Assembly: GCA_015478945.1 (NCBI GenBank)
Contig: JABUQX010095300.1
Span: 1-22,500 of the forward strand
DNA: 22,500 nucleotides
Reading direction: 5' to 3'
From: Trachelipus rathkii
Taxonomy: Eukaryota > Arthropoda > Malacostraca > Isopoda > Trachelipodidae
Part shown: piece after piece, positions 11,535 to 21,577 of the stretch
How the letters are laid out: the number at the start of each line of letters is the position of its first letter
Numbering within the stretch: the first letter of the stretch is position 1
Notes under the pieces: generated by a model
Database searches by the model: none
What the model was told of the DNA's origin: nothing
The model's input: the letters and a program-made list of their open reading frames with translations, nothing else
Position numbers and translations under genes: made by a program

Positions 11535-13400
11535 GGAAGAAGGATAGTCACCTCGCACTAGTAACATTAGCCTGGAGGTTACCTTCATCACTATCCAAAA
11601 CTTCGTGTTCAGACACAAGTCTTTTAATATATAGTATATCATTATATATTTATATATTTATATAAACTATATATATAAGCACCTTCCTAGTAGCTAACGT
11701 AAGGTGAGCGCATCGTAAAGGTGATGATGATCGAGTGATAAGCTCCCTCGAGCAATAAATAAACTGTCTTAATAACTTATGCTAATACACTTATTAGAAA
11801 AAGTGAATATAGATAGCCGCATTCTAGCGTTGCCAAAACAGCATTCCTACACATTAAGTCGACGAGCCGAGTCATTAAAGATTGACGTGGATTGCTTCCC
11901 CCAATCAATATCGTCAACAGAACTACAAAGTACATTAATTTCTAAGATAAAGTATTTTTATTAAACCTTTGGCCTTTTGACTTTACGACTATTATCATAT
12001 CCAATAGTACCGGGTGAAATACTTAATAGTAGCCCACGCCTAGATATGGAGAGCATAGATACTCCATAACTATGTGGCGGTAATGCATATAGTAGCCACT
12101 TGTATAGCTGGAGTCAAAACTGGGAAGTTTATTAATATATTATAGATGAAAAAAATTCTTCGCAAGTCCTAAACAGAACTCTCATTAGTCACTCAGTTTA
12201 TTTTCTATCATTTATTGAAAGTTGCCGCCTCAATAGAATATAATATATAACAAAATACTTATATATATTATAGTACATCATGTTTGTAGATGTGATGGAA
12301 TTTATCCCAGGACATTTTTTTTATTTGAATTTTATTAGTTAAAAGTATAGATAGTAATTAATAATATAATAGCACAAGATCTCACCGTACTCGATGTTAT
12401 ATTAGTCTGTAAACAGGCTGACAATTATCACATAAAAATGTACGGTCCTTAATGGAGACTAGATAAAATCCGTATAGAAAGTAGATAGGTATATTTATAT
12501 AAAAGTTATAGATTAAGGTGTACTTTAAGAGTAGTAGGAGATTTTGTTAAAGTATGATGATTTATATTATATAAGAATTTGAATTTCACAAGGATTAACT
12601 AATAATATGTATACATAATAATAATATGTATATATATAATCCGAAATTCATCCAAATCAGCTGTAAGGAATTAAGTATAATCGAGGAAAGTAAATTAAAG
12701 TATATCGATGAGAAGAAAATACAAGATAAAGTAATATGTAATAGTATTAAAGATTTAATTTAAAATTAGAGAAGTTAAAGTCGATAAGAAATATATAAAT
12801 AGGTGTTTTGAAGTAGATGAATGGAGGTCGCCAGTCAGTTCGTTCAAATTATGTATAACATAGTTCAGTTACTGGAGATATGTTGTCAATCAAGATAGAT
12901 GTGTAGATAAGAAATTCATTTAATAATACCGTAAATTAAGCAAAGGCAACTATATGATATTTGAGATAATTTTCACAGATTATAGCTGCAGCTGAAGGAG
13001 ACAATCGAAGTTTTTCGTGCTATGTACTTGATTTCTTGTGTAAATTTATAACTTTGCGAATTATTAACTTAGAAACAGGAAGATAGACAGATTCGTTACA
13101 CCATTTATATTATCTCAATAAATTTAATGCGAACTATGCATAGATCCAGATATTGTGACGTCTCGTATTTGAATATCAGATTAAAGACTGAGTAACATAG
13201 AAGATATATTTAAGTCTAATTAGAGATAGTAGAGGTGGATGAATACCTCCACAATAAGAGAGGGAGGAATGTCTGTAGGTATGAGAATAATAGTTTGATT
13301 TACTAAGAGACTCACACACGCTGTCCTTGGATGGATCTCTATCTTTGCTCATCTTGCACTGATATTTTTTATTTTTAAGGTTTTAGTTATATATATATCA
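11535..13400. other. AT-rich intergenic DNA, no gene seen
   Basis: A nested inverted repeat lies at 11542-11596 (outer arms GGATAGT and ACTATCC). The 61-codon open frame at 11779-11964 has no motif I know. From 12130 to 13400 the DNA is very AT-rich and stop-dense in all frames. Confidence 0.55.
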
Positions 13401-13441
13401 GGGTTTAGTGGGGGGCCAGGGGGCATTGGCCCCCCCGGTGA
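13401..13441 (-). mobile_element. hAT-like element end, G/C-run fragment
   Basis: Arms GGGGGGCCA (13410-13418) and TGGCCCCCC (13427-13435) form a perfect 9-bp GC stem around an 8-base loop, flanked by AT-rich DNA. Runs of C and G spaced by TGG or AATG are typical of the subterminal parts of hAT-type transposons and their MITEs in invertebrates. That is from general knowledge and not a match I could run. The flanking 9-codon Pro/Gly-rich stretch in the - strand frame 13349-13687 is translated from this hairpin. Confidence 0.4.
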
Positions 13442-14897
13442 GAGTGAGTGTGTATTACTTAATGTAAAACCAGCCGAAAATAATACTTCTAGACATATGT
13501 AGTCCGTGAATACATCGCACTCTTCAATAATAAAAGATAATGCTAAGGGAAAAGTAAAGAATCTGGAATAAACCATTATTTTATTTGTTTTAAAGTTCAG
13601 AGTAAGCATTACAGTAGAACTAAAGTGCCATAATCCGACATAGTTTAGTGCCAGGTGAGATATCTCGATTGCGTCCCATCGTAACACAGACTCATAAACT
13701 GAGGTTATACGGTATAATGAAGCTGATGACTAAATTTTTGCCAGTGATGAATGAAGTGGCTTAAGAACTGTAACTGCATACTAGGTTAGGAGAGAGCAAA
13801 GATGCTTATAGTATTAGAGAGAATCAAGGGCTAGAGAGCATAAGCTAGTAAAGGGAACGATAGTTGATCGAAATGATCCAGAAAAGCCATGAGAGGTGAC
13901 ACTACAAAACATTCTCTATAACTTTACCGAAGAACACAAAAAATATAAGATCGTTAACTATACTACCGCGCAAATCTATTAACCTCATTTTATACCATTT
14001 TATTGGATCTGACTATTATAATATCGAGCAAGCTAGATAGGAGTTACGAGTCATTGTTTATATTTCTTAAACTATGAACTCTGTCTGCACACAAAATATT
14101 GCTGATACCGAAACGGTGTAATGGCCATATGAGAGAAACTAAAAGCGCGATTTTTGAGTGAGGGGAAGGGATTATTTCCTTCTACATTTCTTACATGGAA
14201 TAAGATCTCTCAGGCCCAATATGAATCGTTACAGTAAAAGTAGATTGGATTGTTAGTCAAATATAGTGTAAGTTGATTTAATATTCAGCAAATGCAATCA
14301 TAAGCCGCAAACAGTTAGGTCCCGAAAATTCATTCCAAATATACCACCAATTACAGTAGCTGGCGCCAAGGTGAACACAAGTTACAATGGCCTCCTTAAC
14401 AGTAAGGGAATCTCTTTCAAGTATTTTCTCAACTATTTAACATTATATCATGTTTGAGCAAAGAACCTAAGTTGACTATTAATGTATTTATATCATAATC
14501 GCCCTCACGTCCTGGGGTGCTTTTATAGAGTCAGTCTCTCCGGATCAGGGGGTATCATGTATAATGCAATACTTCGCGTACCGGAAGTAAATACTTCTTT
14601 TTAAACAATCAACTCTTAAGACTTCTGAAAACCACTTGAGAAACACTATTGGAGATCAAAGACTTATTGACTTGCCCTCCTCTACATACATCGAAAATAT
14701 TGAAATAAAATTGAGACGTCTGATCTCCAGTGGGTTATTACTCCCGCCATCAACATATATACGCACCCTCTTTCATCCATCTGAGGTGACGGATTAAATT
14801 TGAATAACAATATTTAAGTTTAGATGTAGATATTTTTATTTTAGTAATTCATATAATTCTTCCCATTTTTCTTAGGAATTTAATATATTTTTTTCCT
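13442..14897. other. Unassigned AT-rich DNA
   Basis: The open frame at 13349-13687 on the - strand overlaps the G/C hairpin and shows no transposase motif. The rest is stop-dense on both strands. If the fragments at 13401 and 15042 are the two ends of one element, this would be its interior, but I see no hAT dimerisation motif. Confidence 0.5.
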
Positions 14898-14907
14898 TCC
14901 ACTTTAT

Positions 14908-14958
<51 letters not shown>

Positions 14959-15041
14959 TTATATATATATATTAATTATATATATATATATATAATATAA
15001 TATATATATATTATTATTATATATATAATATATATATATAA
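14898..15041. repeat. (AT)n microsatellite
   Basis: Near-continuous AT alternation with a few TAATA interruptions. It stops abruptly at the element fragment that follows. Confidence 0.95.
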
Positions 15042-15090
15042 AGAAGTTTTTTTTGGCCCCCCCGAAAAAAATTTCTGGATACGCCACCTG
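15042..15090 (-). mobile_element. hAT-like terminal inverted repeat fragment
   Basis: Read on the - strand from 15090, it starts CAGGTGGCGTATCCAG, then AAATTTTTTTC, then a run of seven G and GGCC-type sequence, then A8. The CAG-(N)-GGCGTATCCAG start followed by a G run is a familiar terminus of invertebrate hAT-type elements. The fragment is embedded between two AT microsatellites, and no partner end is adjacent. Confidence 0.5.
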
Positions 15091-15096
15091 TATATA

Positions 15097-15172
<76 letters not shown>

Positions 15173-15310
15173 TATTATAATATATATAAATATTATATAA
15201 TAATTATATATATATAATATTATGATAGGATATATATATATTTAGTATAATTATTTAGAGTATATATACTTTATTAATAATATATATATTTATACTTTAT
15301 AATTATATAA
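15091..15310. repeat. (AT)n microsatellite grading into AT-rich DNA
   Basis: Nearly pure AT alternation to about 15165, then increasingly interrupted. Confidence 0.9.
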
Positions 15311-15889
15311 TTCTTTTTGTCAAAGGTTGTAACACGTTAACGCGCTTTAAAGACGTTTATACTTTATTACAATCTAATTTTAACTCGTAATTTTAATTAA
15401 AGTGTGCCTAGAACGCTTATGTTAAAACCAGCATAAAAAAGTAAAGGACTATTAACGTTAAAATTTCCCTACATCCGTTAATCTTTCCTGATATTACTGG
15501 TTTATAGAATGTTCTCTTATGAGACTTTAAATTGTATTAGATTCGATTTTGCATAACAAACTTATTTTCCAAAGTTTCTAAACGCTCTCTCAATGGCTAA
15601 AATGTTCGTTTATTCTTACACGTTATTCCGTTAGATAATGTTTATGGTTTTTCTTTCTTGCTGTATTCTCATTTCTTTAATTGGTTCGCTGAAGAAAAAA
15701 GAGATGTGACTGTTGCCCGTTCAATGAGTCGTTACTTCTTGTCGTTAGTTACTTGAAATTGCTTCTTTTGTGTGACTAGTGAAAATATAAGAACTAGGCG
15801 TCATAAGCGTTGTAAACTTTAATAAAAAATATGCATATTTGTATTAAAATTCTAAGTTGACATATCCTATTTTTTTACATCCATCATAC
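15311..15889. other. AT-rich flank of the mariner element
   Basis: No gene seen. The word GTTAA/TTAAC recurs (for example at 15334-15341 and 15451-15460), and similar words appear on the other side of the mariner element near 17421-17515. This may only reflect local composition. Confidence 0.5.
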
Positions 15890-15890
15890 T

Positions 15891-15912
15891 ACTCGGGTGT
15901 CCGTAAAAAATG
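15891..15912 (+). repeat. Mariner left terminal inverted repeat
   Basis: ACTCGGGTGTCCGTAAAAAA at 15891-15910. The core GGTGTCCGT matches the reverse complement of the right end, with A-rich sequence inside it in both ends. Confidence 0.75.
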
Positions 15913-15992
15913 TCCTAGTTTCAATGTTTATTATAACAGATATAATCTATCAATTAGTTCAAAAAGTATGCGCCTACAAACTATATTAGAAT

Positions 15993-16839
15993 TTAAAAAC
16001 TGTTGCGAAATTTAAATCCAAAATTGGTTAACATGATCCGGAGTAAGGAAGGGAACGGCTGTTCAAGTTCTGCGTTCAACCTTGCGTATATTGGGCAGCC
16101 AATAGGAAGAAATCGCATGGCGTTAAGTCCGGGGACCGGGAGGGCCAGATATATAGAGCTTTTGTCGTCTGGACCATTATGACAAACCCAACGATCTGGG
16201 AGTAGGTCGTTCAACGCTCGCACAATGTGACTCCAATGTGGAGGGCTCTCTTGCTGCCATATAAAGTTTACGCATATCCCTAAAATTGGTGAAAGCGCAT
16301 TGTTGTTAACATATCCGAGATAGCAACCCCTGTTACGGTGCTTCTGCGAAAAAGGTCCGTAGACCTGGCGTCGGGATATGCCGCAGAAAAAGTAATCACC
16401 TTCGTGTTCTACAAGTTCATCCAGATTTTCAGACCCCAGATGAACATTATGGGCATTCACCTTACACCTGAGATGAAAGGTGGACTCAACGCTAAACACT
16501 ACACGATCTAGAAGGTGATCGTCTCGACCTAACACTGCCCAGCAAAGTTAAACCGTAGAGCATAGTCGTCGGGCTTAAAGCATGTACAAACTGCTAACTG
16601 GTATGCACGCATGTGTAAACGTTTTCTTAACACCTCCACACCGTCGTTTTTTTTTGGCCAGCCTTCAGTTCGTGACTTCTCTCCGAACGGATTTTCCTTA
16701 GGACTAGTGAAGAACGCAGGCCCGAATAGGTCCACAATACTGTACAGTCACTTTGGCCGTCCTGTATTTTGCCTTTACAAATTGACATCCATGTAGTTTT
16801 GCAAATTAACCTATACATTCGGCGAATGTTTTGTCTCAA
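15993..16839 (-). pseudogene. Mariner-like transposase pseudogene
   Basis: A decayed DDE/D transposase in three frames. The first part (16839 to about 16630) has an RKIRSERSHELKAGQKKTTVWR stretch spanning the linker to the second helix-turn-helix, where the family has a serine-proline-arginine-rich segment, a QxTVWR motif and then a VLRKRLH motif. After TVWR a base appears lost and the next frame (16735-16529) continues with VLRKRLHMRAY and FKPDDYALRFNF. A second frame change near 16535 leads into the 180-codon catalytic part. That part keeps family blocks such as FSxESTFHL, GSEN, ISRxxVYGPF, QQxxPPHW, RW and GPDDK. The three catalytic acidic positions read V (codon 16 of this part), E (codon 96) and G (codon 136), so the triad is lost. 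The N-terminal 80 or so residues are not recognisable. It cannot encode an active enzyme. The family assignment is firm; the subfamily is uncertain. Confidence 0.9.
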
Positions 16840-17185
16840 ATGCGCTAGGATATCTAAATGTAAAAATCATGTCACGAATACGTCACTATGAATCTCGTTC
16901 TGATACATTAAGATTCTACACTTAGCAAATTGGTAGAACCACAGAAGCTTGTTCAGCGCTCTAGGATTCCGCCATTGTCAGTATGATTTGCCACAGCAAC
17001 TACGATTATGATCTTATTTCAATATGCATTTAATGCAGCAATCGCGGATATGATCGACCTATCAGGAACTCCGTTCTGGACGCCAAGTGAATATTCGAAA
17101 CTATGGCCAACTTACTCTTCATTTGGGATGCATAATGTATGTTGGTCATTGTATAGTTATGCTGTGAAATAAGCAATAGGGAGAT

Positions 17186-17206
17186 TCTGTTTAACGGACA
17201 CCGGAT
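17186..17206 (-). repeat. Mariner right terminal inverted repeat
   Basis: Reading inward on the - strand: AATCCGGTGTCCGTTAAACA. It shares GGTGTCCGT and the following A-rich run with the left end; about 14 of 18 bases agree. Confidence 0.75.
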
Positions 17207-17630
17207 TGAGTATTAATTAATAAGGCATTTACGCTTTGGAAGTATTCTTTCAGGCGGCAAAAGCATCTGCTATAGGACAAAGCCTAATTAATTTGTCTGA
17301 TAAGCTAAAATCATTTTAATATTATGTTAGGGATATTAATTAATAAATAAAAGAATTAACAATAATTATTACTTTCCCTAATATTGTTTTTGGGGTTATT
17401 AGAGTAGTTATGGATTTGATCGTTAACATTACTTTACCGATCATCGACTTTAATGATTAAACGTCGTTAATTATTTTTTGTTAACATTAAAATTAAAAAG
17501 GTTAAATTTCTCATTAACGGTCCCCACCTTGTAATATATGTAATCCTCAAACGGAGACATTCATGTAACTAGAGACAGCAAACTTACAAGTAAAACAATT
17601 ATATATTTGGAATCAGATTAAGAATTTTAG
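17207..17630. other. AT-rich flank, no gene seen
   Basis: Rich in TTAATTAAT and GTTAA words (17211-17220, 17336-17346 and 17421-17500). No reading frame or RNA gene is visible. Confidence 0.5.
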
Positions 17631-17651
17631 TTTTTTTTTTTTTTTTTTTTT
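17631..17651. repeat. Poly-T run of 21
   Basis: An uninterrupted T21 with a second run of about 10 T at 17684-17693. It could be the A-tail of a retroposed sequence on the - strand, but no body could be identified. Confidence 0.8.
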
Positions 17652-17708
17652 GTAATTTATTCATTCAGAAAATTTTAGGAAAGTTTTTTTTTTGGCCATA
17701 ATTAGGGG

Positions 17709-17757
17709 CTCGACCGGTGGAGGACTAGAAGGCGACGAATTCCCCTCCCCGATCGAG
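17709..17757. other. GC-rich hairpin
   Basis: CTCGACCGGTGGAGG (17709-17723) pairs with CCTCCCCGATCGAG (17744-17757), with one mismatch and one bulged base, around a loop of about 20 bases. It lies in a GC-rich patch after the poly-T runs. Function unknown; it might be part of a short interspersed element. Confidence 0.5.
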
Positions 17758-17856
17758 TGCCAGCTGCTAGTAGGGTCATAATGTATGCACAAAAAACTTA
17801 ATTTGATTTTGCTGATGAAATTTATTTATGTTCTCAATATTTAATCATATTTTACG

Positions 17857-18000
17857 ATATATATATATATATATATATATACTATATAATTATATATAGT
17901 AGTATTTTATATATATGATATAGTATATATATATATATATATTGATATATAGGTATATAGATCTATAGTATATATTATATATATATATATATATATTAGT
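17857..18000. repeat. (AT)n microsatellite
   Basis: AT alternation, purest at 17857-17881, then broken by AGTA, GATA and GGTATA words up to about 18000. Confidence 0.9.
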
Positions 18001-19561
18001 ATATGAGCAGTGAGATGAAGTAGATTTTGTGGAAGAAACGCAGCTTTCCCAACGGTTTGTTTTATTATGAAACGACAAAAAACGAGAAAGGGCATAGGGT
18101 TTCAAAAACATTATCGCTCTTCAACAGTTTGTTCAGCAAGATTGAAATGTGTGATAGAAGAGAAAAACAGCTGAGTGCTATTAAATGTATGCGATCGACC
18201 AAGCAGTGAGAGTCGTTTTGGGCTGAATGGCGGGGGTAATTGAAGTTTTTAAAAAAGTGGACAGAAACTTCCAAGAAAGAATAATAATGTATTTGAAAAA
18301 AGCAAATATAGCAGAACGCAGCCGTAAAGATGGTGGAGATGGAAAAAGGGATTGTAGGTAAAGAATTCACGCGTGTGTAAGCGGTCAGCGTAAAGTAGCA
18401 TGCGCTGTGGGAACACTGATGAACGATACAAGGAGAGGCGACATATAGGAGAAATTTGGAATGAACAAGTAATGTGTCGTGAGAAGTAACTTGATGCCGC
18501 TAGTGAAATATCTAAATCGTCCGAGAAATAGTGGGCGGTGAGGCAATTTTCGGGGAACTCTTGAATGGATGTGGTGACTGCGGAGATGAACACACAGACC
18601 AAATTTCAGGTTAATTACATACATGAGTTTACTTTTCTCGGATAACTCTAAATCCTGACCAGCTAATATGCAAGTTTTCTTGATAATTCTAAATGCAGGA
18701 TTGAAGGAACGGAATCGGAAGATTAGGAGGAAGCTACGCTGATGTCGGAGTAAGGGTGCTGGACGCGCGATCGTACGGTCTGAGTTTTCGCCATTGGGGT
18801 GCGTATGACAAAGGTTCGAAAAGCCGAACACGGAATTATAAGATTTTCTTCGGTGGTGTCTGGCTTGGAGACAGAAGGAACCAAGAAAATCGAAAAAGGA
18901 GGTGGTAAAAGGGGAAAAAAAGGAGAAAGTGAATAGAAAAGATTCAAGAAGTGAGAACAAAAAGATGAAAAAGAAGGAATTTTGGAAAAAAAACAAAGCT
19001 GTTCATATTGTACATCGTTTTTAAAGCAAGTATGATTGAAAAGTCATTTGCAAAGTCACAGTGTAAAAACGAAAGTTTACAATATTGTGGAGGGAATTCA
19101 GAATTGTAATATAATAGAAGATTAGGAGTAAGGCACGGGAGGAACATGACGCGGGATGAAAGATGGGGGACTTGTGGAAGGGGCGCGGTTATCCCAAGCC
19201 TGTCGACCCACGTGTTGCAGCCGAGGTTTTTCTGATATCGCTTGAGATACACACAGGAGAATTAGCAACTCTAGGGAGAACAGATAAACACAACACAGCA
19301 GTGGAAACAAAAATTAAGAAGAGTGTGCTTGGCAAAGAATGAGAATTGAGTCCATGTACTTAAAACGCAAGATTCTATTGACATTGATGAGGATTAAGCT
19401 TATTTATTCGACTAGTTTTTTGACGAAGAAGAGAACATATGAACGAAACTACTGATACGAGTGCCGCTTAGGCATTGAAGGGAAGAAGCCTTCTGTTTTT
19501 TTCGTATAAATACTAACTAACTTTAATAGTGAAAAGCATGGAAGTATTTAGATATGCCTAG
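18001..19561. other. Purine-rich top strand, unassigned
   Basis: The top strand is rich in A and G, most strongly at 18850-18990. The - strand therefore shows long pyrimidine-rich open frames (18385-18996, 18249-18602, 18944-19252) whose Phe/Ser/Leu/Pro bias mostly reflects composition. One of these, 18249-18602, has faint resemblance to a LINE endonuclease (see findings). I call no gene. Confidence 0.5.
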
Positions 19562-19621
19562 AATAATAATATTAATGGTGGTAATGGTGATAGTTGTAAT
19601 AATGATAATATTAATAATAAC
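19562..19621. repeat. Mixed (ATN)n trinucleotide tract
   Basis: AAT, GGT, GAT and TGT triplets in register, for example AATAATAATATTAATGGTGG, ending before CACCTCCTCC. It is an old trinucleotide microsatellite that abuts the LINE fragment. Confidence 0.75.
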
Positions 19622-19689
19622 ACCTCCTCCTCGATTAGGGCTCTGCCCGTGAGTGGTGGTGACATCTGTAAAAAAAAAATGCGCGCACC

Positions 19690-20275
19690 GAGGAAAAATA
19701 TATTTTAAAGAATAGAAGAGTAGAGTTGAAGCGAGGATATGGCAACTTCCTCTAAAACATCGGAAGAATGCATCCAAGCCACTAGCTTCCTAACATTTAT
19801 AGAACTCAGGATCTCATGCACACTGTCATGAGTAATGACAGGTAGAGACTTGGGGCACCTGAGAGAAGGAGAAGAAGTAGAGGTGCCGGAATCGTCCAGG
19901 GACGAATTAGATAAAAAAAGAATGCCAAAGAGATCAGCCTTTTCAGAAGGAGTGTTAGCAACAGAGCCGTTAGAACGAATAAGAGGAGGAAAGAAAGAAT
20001 ACAGAAACTATTAGAGAAGTTATTAGCAAGAGGCGAGAAATTTTTCAAAAGGAAAAACTAGAAGATCAGCGCATTTCCTTTTAGTGAAAGCACGCTTACC
20101 CTATCGAATAACATCTGCAACGATTCCGGGCAGAAGGAAAATTAGTAAGAGTGAGAGGAGAACCAGAGTTTTCCCACGCCCGATATGCATTGTCTCGCTC
20201 CTGAATGGCAAGAGAACACGAGCCATCGAATCATAGATTTTGAGGGGAAAATGATTTGGTTGAAGAAAGAAAGAA
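19690..20275 (-). pseudogene. LINE (jockey/CR1-like) pre-RT and early RT fragment
   Basis: Frame by frame on the - strand the sequence gives a consistent LINE open reading frame. At 20275-20114: SCSLAIQERDNAYRAWENS and later NFPSARNRCR, the basic linker before reverse transcriptase in which RDNAYxAW and ARN are typical. At 20115-20030: GKRAFTKRKCADLL. At 20045-20003: FSPLANNFSNSF. At 19980-19786: SNGSVANTPSEKADLFG, then LSNSSLDDSG, then HDSVHEILSSINVRK. After one more frame change, at 19790-19690: KASGLD, the KAxGxDG block that opens the RT domain, then about 30 degraded residues. The blocks occur in the order and at the spacing of animal jockey-type LINEs, where this region reads linker, WxLA, DLF, LDDSG, V..L..L, KAxGPDG. 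At least four frame changes and a Trp-to-stop change (near 20230) show that it is dead. The palm motifs, including the FADD active site, are absent. Confidence 0.8.
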
Positions 20276-20400
20276 CCTGCTCAATCCTTCGACGATCACG
20301 GCCCCCACCTCTTCATCGAATACTGTACAGAGGCATCCTCCGAGCCAAAACAGGATTCATTTCAACGGTAGTTAGCGAAGAAGAGACGCAATGAACAATT

Positions 20401-20524
20401 TATATTATATATATATATAGTATTATAATATATATCTAGGTGATATATATATATATATATATATATAGGGTATAATATGCATATATATAGTATAGTATAT
20501 ATATATATTATACTATATAGATAT
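20401..20524. repeat. (AT)n microsatellite
   Basis: AT alternation with short interruptions (TCTAGGTG, GGGTATAATATGC). It lies between the two opposed LINE fragments. Confidence 0.9.
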
Positions 20525-20803
20525 GCGTTACATTCAGTTGTCAGTGTGCTGTTTTGAATACAGCTCTTGTGTAATAACCAATACTAATAAAACCCATTAA
20601 TTTACTATATTATTGCTCACAAATATTTGTAAGGTATATATTATAAATATATTTGAATCAATTTTTAACAATTTAGATAAAATTAAGAAATCAATTTCAT
20701 TTCACATTCTTAAATAAATATAAAGTATCAAGAATCTAATGTCTATTAGGCATATCTTTTCTCATTGTCATAACTGCGAAACTTAAATTCTATAATATTC
20801 TGC
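20525..20803. other. AT-rich spacer
   Basis: About 280 bases of AT-rich DNA with no open frame. It separates (AT)n from (ATT)n between the two LINE fragments. Confidence 0.6.
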
Positions 20804-20913
<110 letters not shown>

Positions 20914-20918
20914 TGTTA

Positions 20919-21241
20919 CAAGCTTTTAAGAAGTTGGGCGATCTGAGGAGCCTTCGAAACTTCTATTTTACCATCCCAGTTGCTAGCTCTGCATAGAGGC
21001 GTTGTTCGCCCTTGTATGCGTCACACATCTTGGGGAGGGTGGTTCAACACATACTACTCTACTTGATAAAGTGTAGTCTCAGGCTTGTCTACTTATTAAC
21101 TTTCCTTCAACACTAACTCACCAATCTTTCCAGCCGTTGAACTGTTGCATCACTTCATTTTTATTACTATTGATATTACAAATGGACATTTTCCAGTTTT
21201 ATATTTCCTTCTATGAGGAGAGATCGTGCAAACTCGTATTT

Positions 21242-21340
<99 letters not shown>

Positions 21341-21509
21341 AGTCTCATTCTTTCTCCGTCCAATTCTCTGACCCAAACCTAACGGCTATGCTCAATCTTT
21401 CATGAATTCCAATGATAAAGTCTGGAACACATTCCCTCTATCTATTTTCCAAACTTCCTTTGATTTGAACAATTTCAAGCGCCTCGTACTCGAACATATC
21501 GGCCTTTAA
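20919..21509 (+). pseudogene. LINE (jockey/CR1-like) C-terminal fragment
   Basis: The + strand carries the post-RT C-terminal part of a LINE ORF2. Starting at 20919: AFKKLGDLRSLRNFY, then (frame change near 20977) QLLALHRGVVRPCMR and WGG, the usual LxxLYxxxVRPxxEYxSxxWGG block. Next come LLDKV, SQACLLINFPS and GHFPVLYFLL, in shifting frames. The (GA)46 tract interrupts it at 21245-21336. After that HSFSVQFSDPN and FIPM-like residues lead to VWNTFPLSIFQTSFDLNNFK ending at a stop (21507-21509). The WNxxPxxxFxxxxDLNxFKxxV motif is the standard C terminus of these proteins, so the true 3' end of the ORF is kept. The 3' untranslated part then runs into an (AT)n tract at about 21578. Frameshifts and stops make it a pseudogene. 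The reverse transcriptase core is missing upstream, where the (TTA)36 tract begins. Confidence 0.85.
21245..21336. repeat. (GA)46 microsatellite
   Basis: A perfect AG/GA dinucleotide run of about 92 bases inside the LINE fragment. Its length is not a multiple of three. It creates artificial open frames on both strands (alternating Arg-Glu, or Ser-Leu). Confidence 0.98.
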
Positions 21510-21577
21510 TTTAGTCCTGGTTTTCCATTTTCCAAAATACAGATGTAATTTTGTAAGTCTCTTGCCTTTCCTTGCTA

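Larger units (their letters stand above)
15891..17206 (-). mobile_element. Mariner-like DNA transposon, about 1.3 kb, defective
   Basis: Two terminal inverted repeats enclose a broken mariner-type transposase, and the total length of about 1.3 kb is the usual size for mariner elements. The transposase is read from the right end to the left on the - strand. The exact outer edges and the TA target duplication cannot be fixed, because the outermost bases of the two ends have diverged (TACTACTCGGG on the left; TACTCAATCCGG read inward from the right). Confidence 0.85.

Noticed and set aside
11542..11596. Nested inverted repeat with a 7-bp outer stem, considered as a tRNA
   Set aside because: The total length of 55 bases is too short and there is no T-arm or D-arm, so it is not a tRNA. 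An inverted repeat of this size can occur by chance.
13349..13687. 112-codon open frame on the - strand as a transposase
   Set aside because: It has no hAT dimerisation motif; its Pro/Gly segment comes from the G/C hairpin.
16611..16796. 61-codon open frame on the + strand
   Set aside because: It is antisense to the mariner transposase, which explains the region.
21137..21382. Arg-Glu repeat protein and its Ser-Leu antisense counterpart
   Set aside because: Artefact of the (GA)46 tract. The flanks are LINE in several frames.
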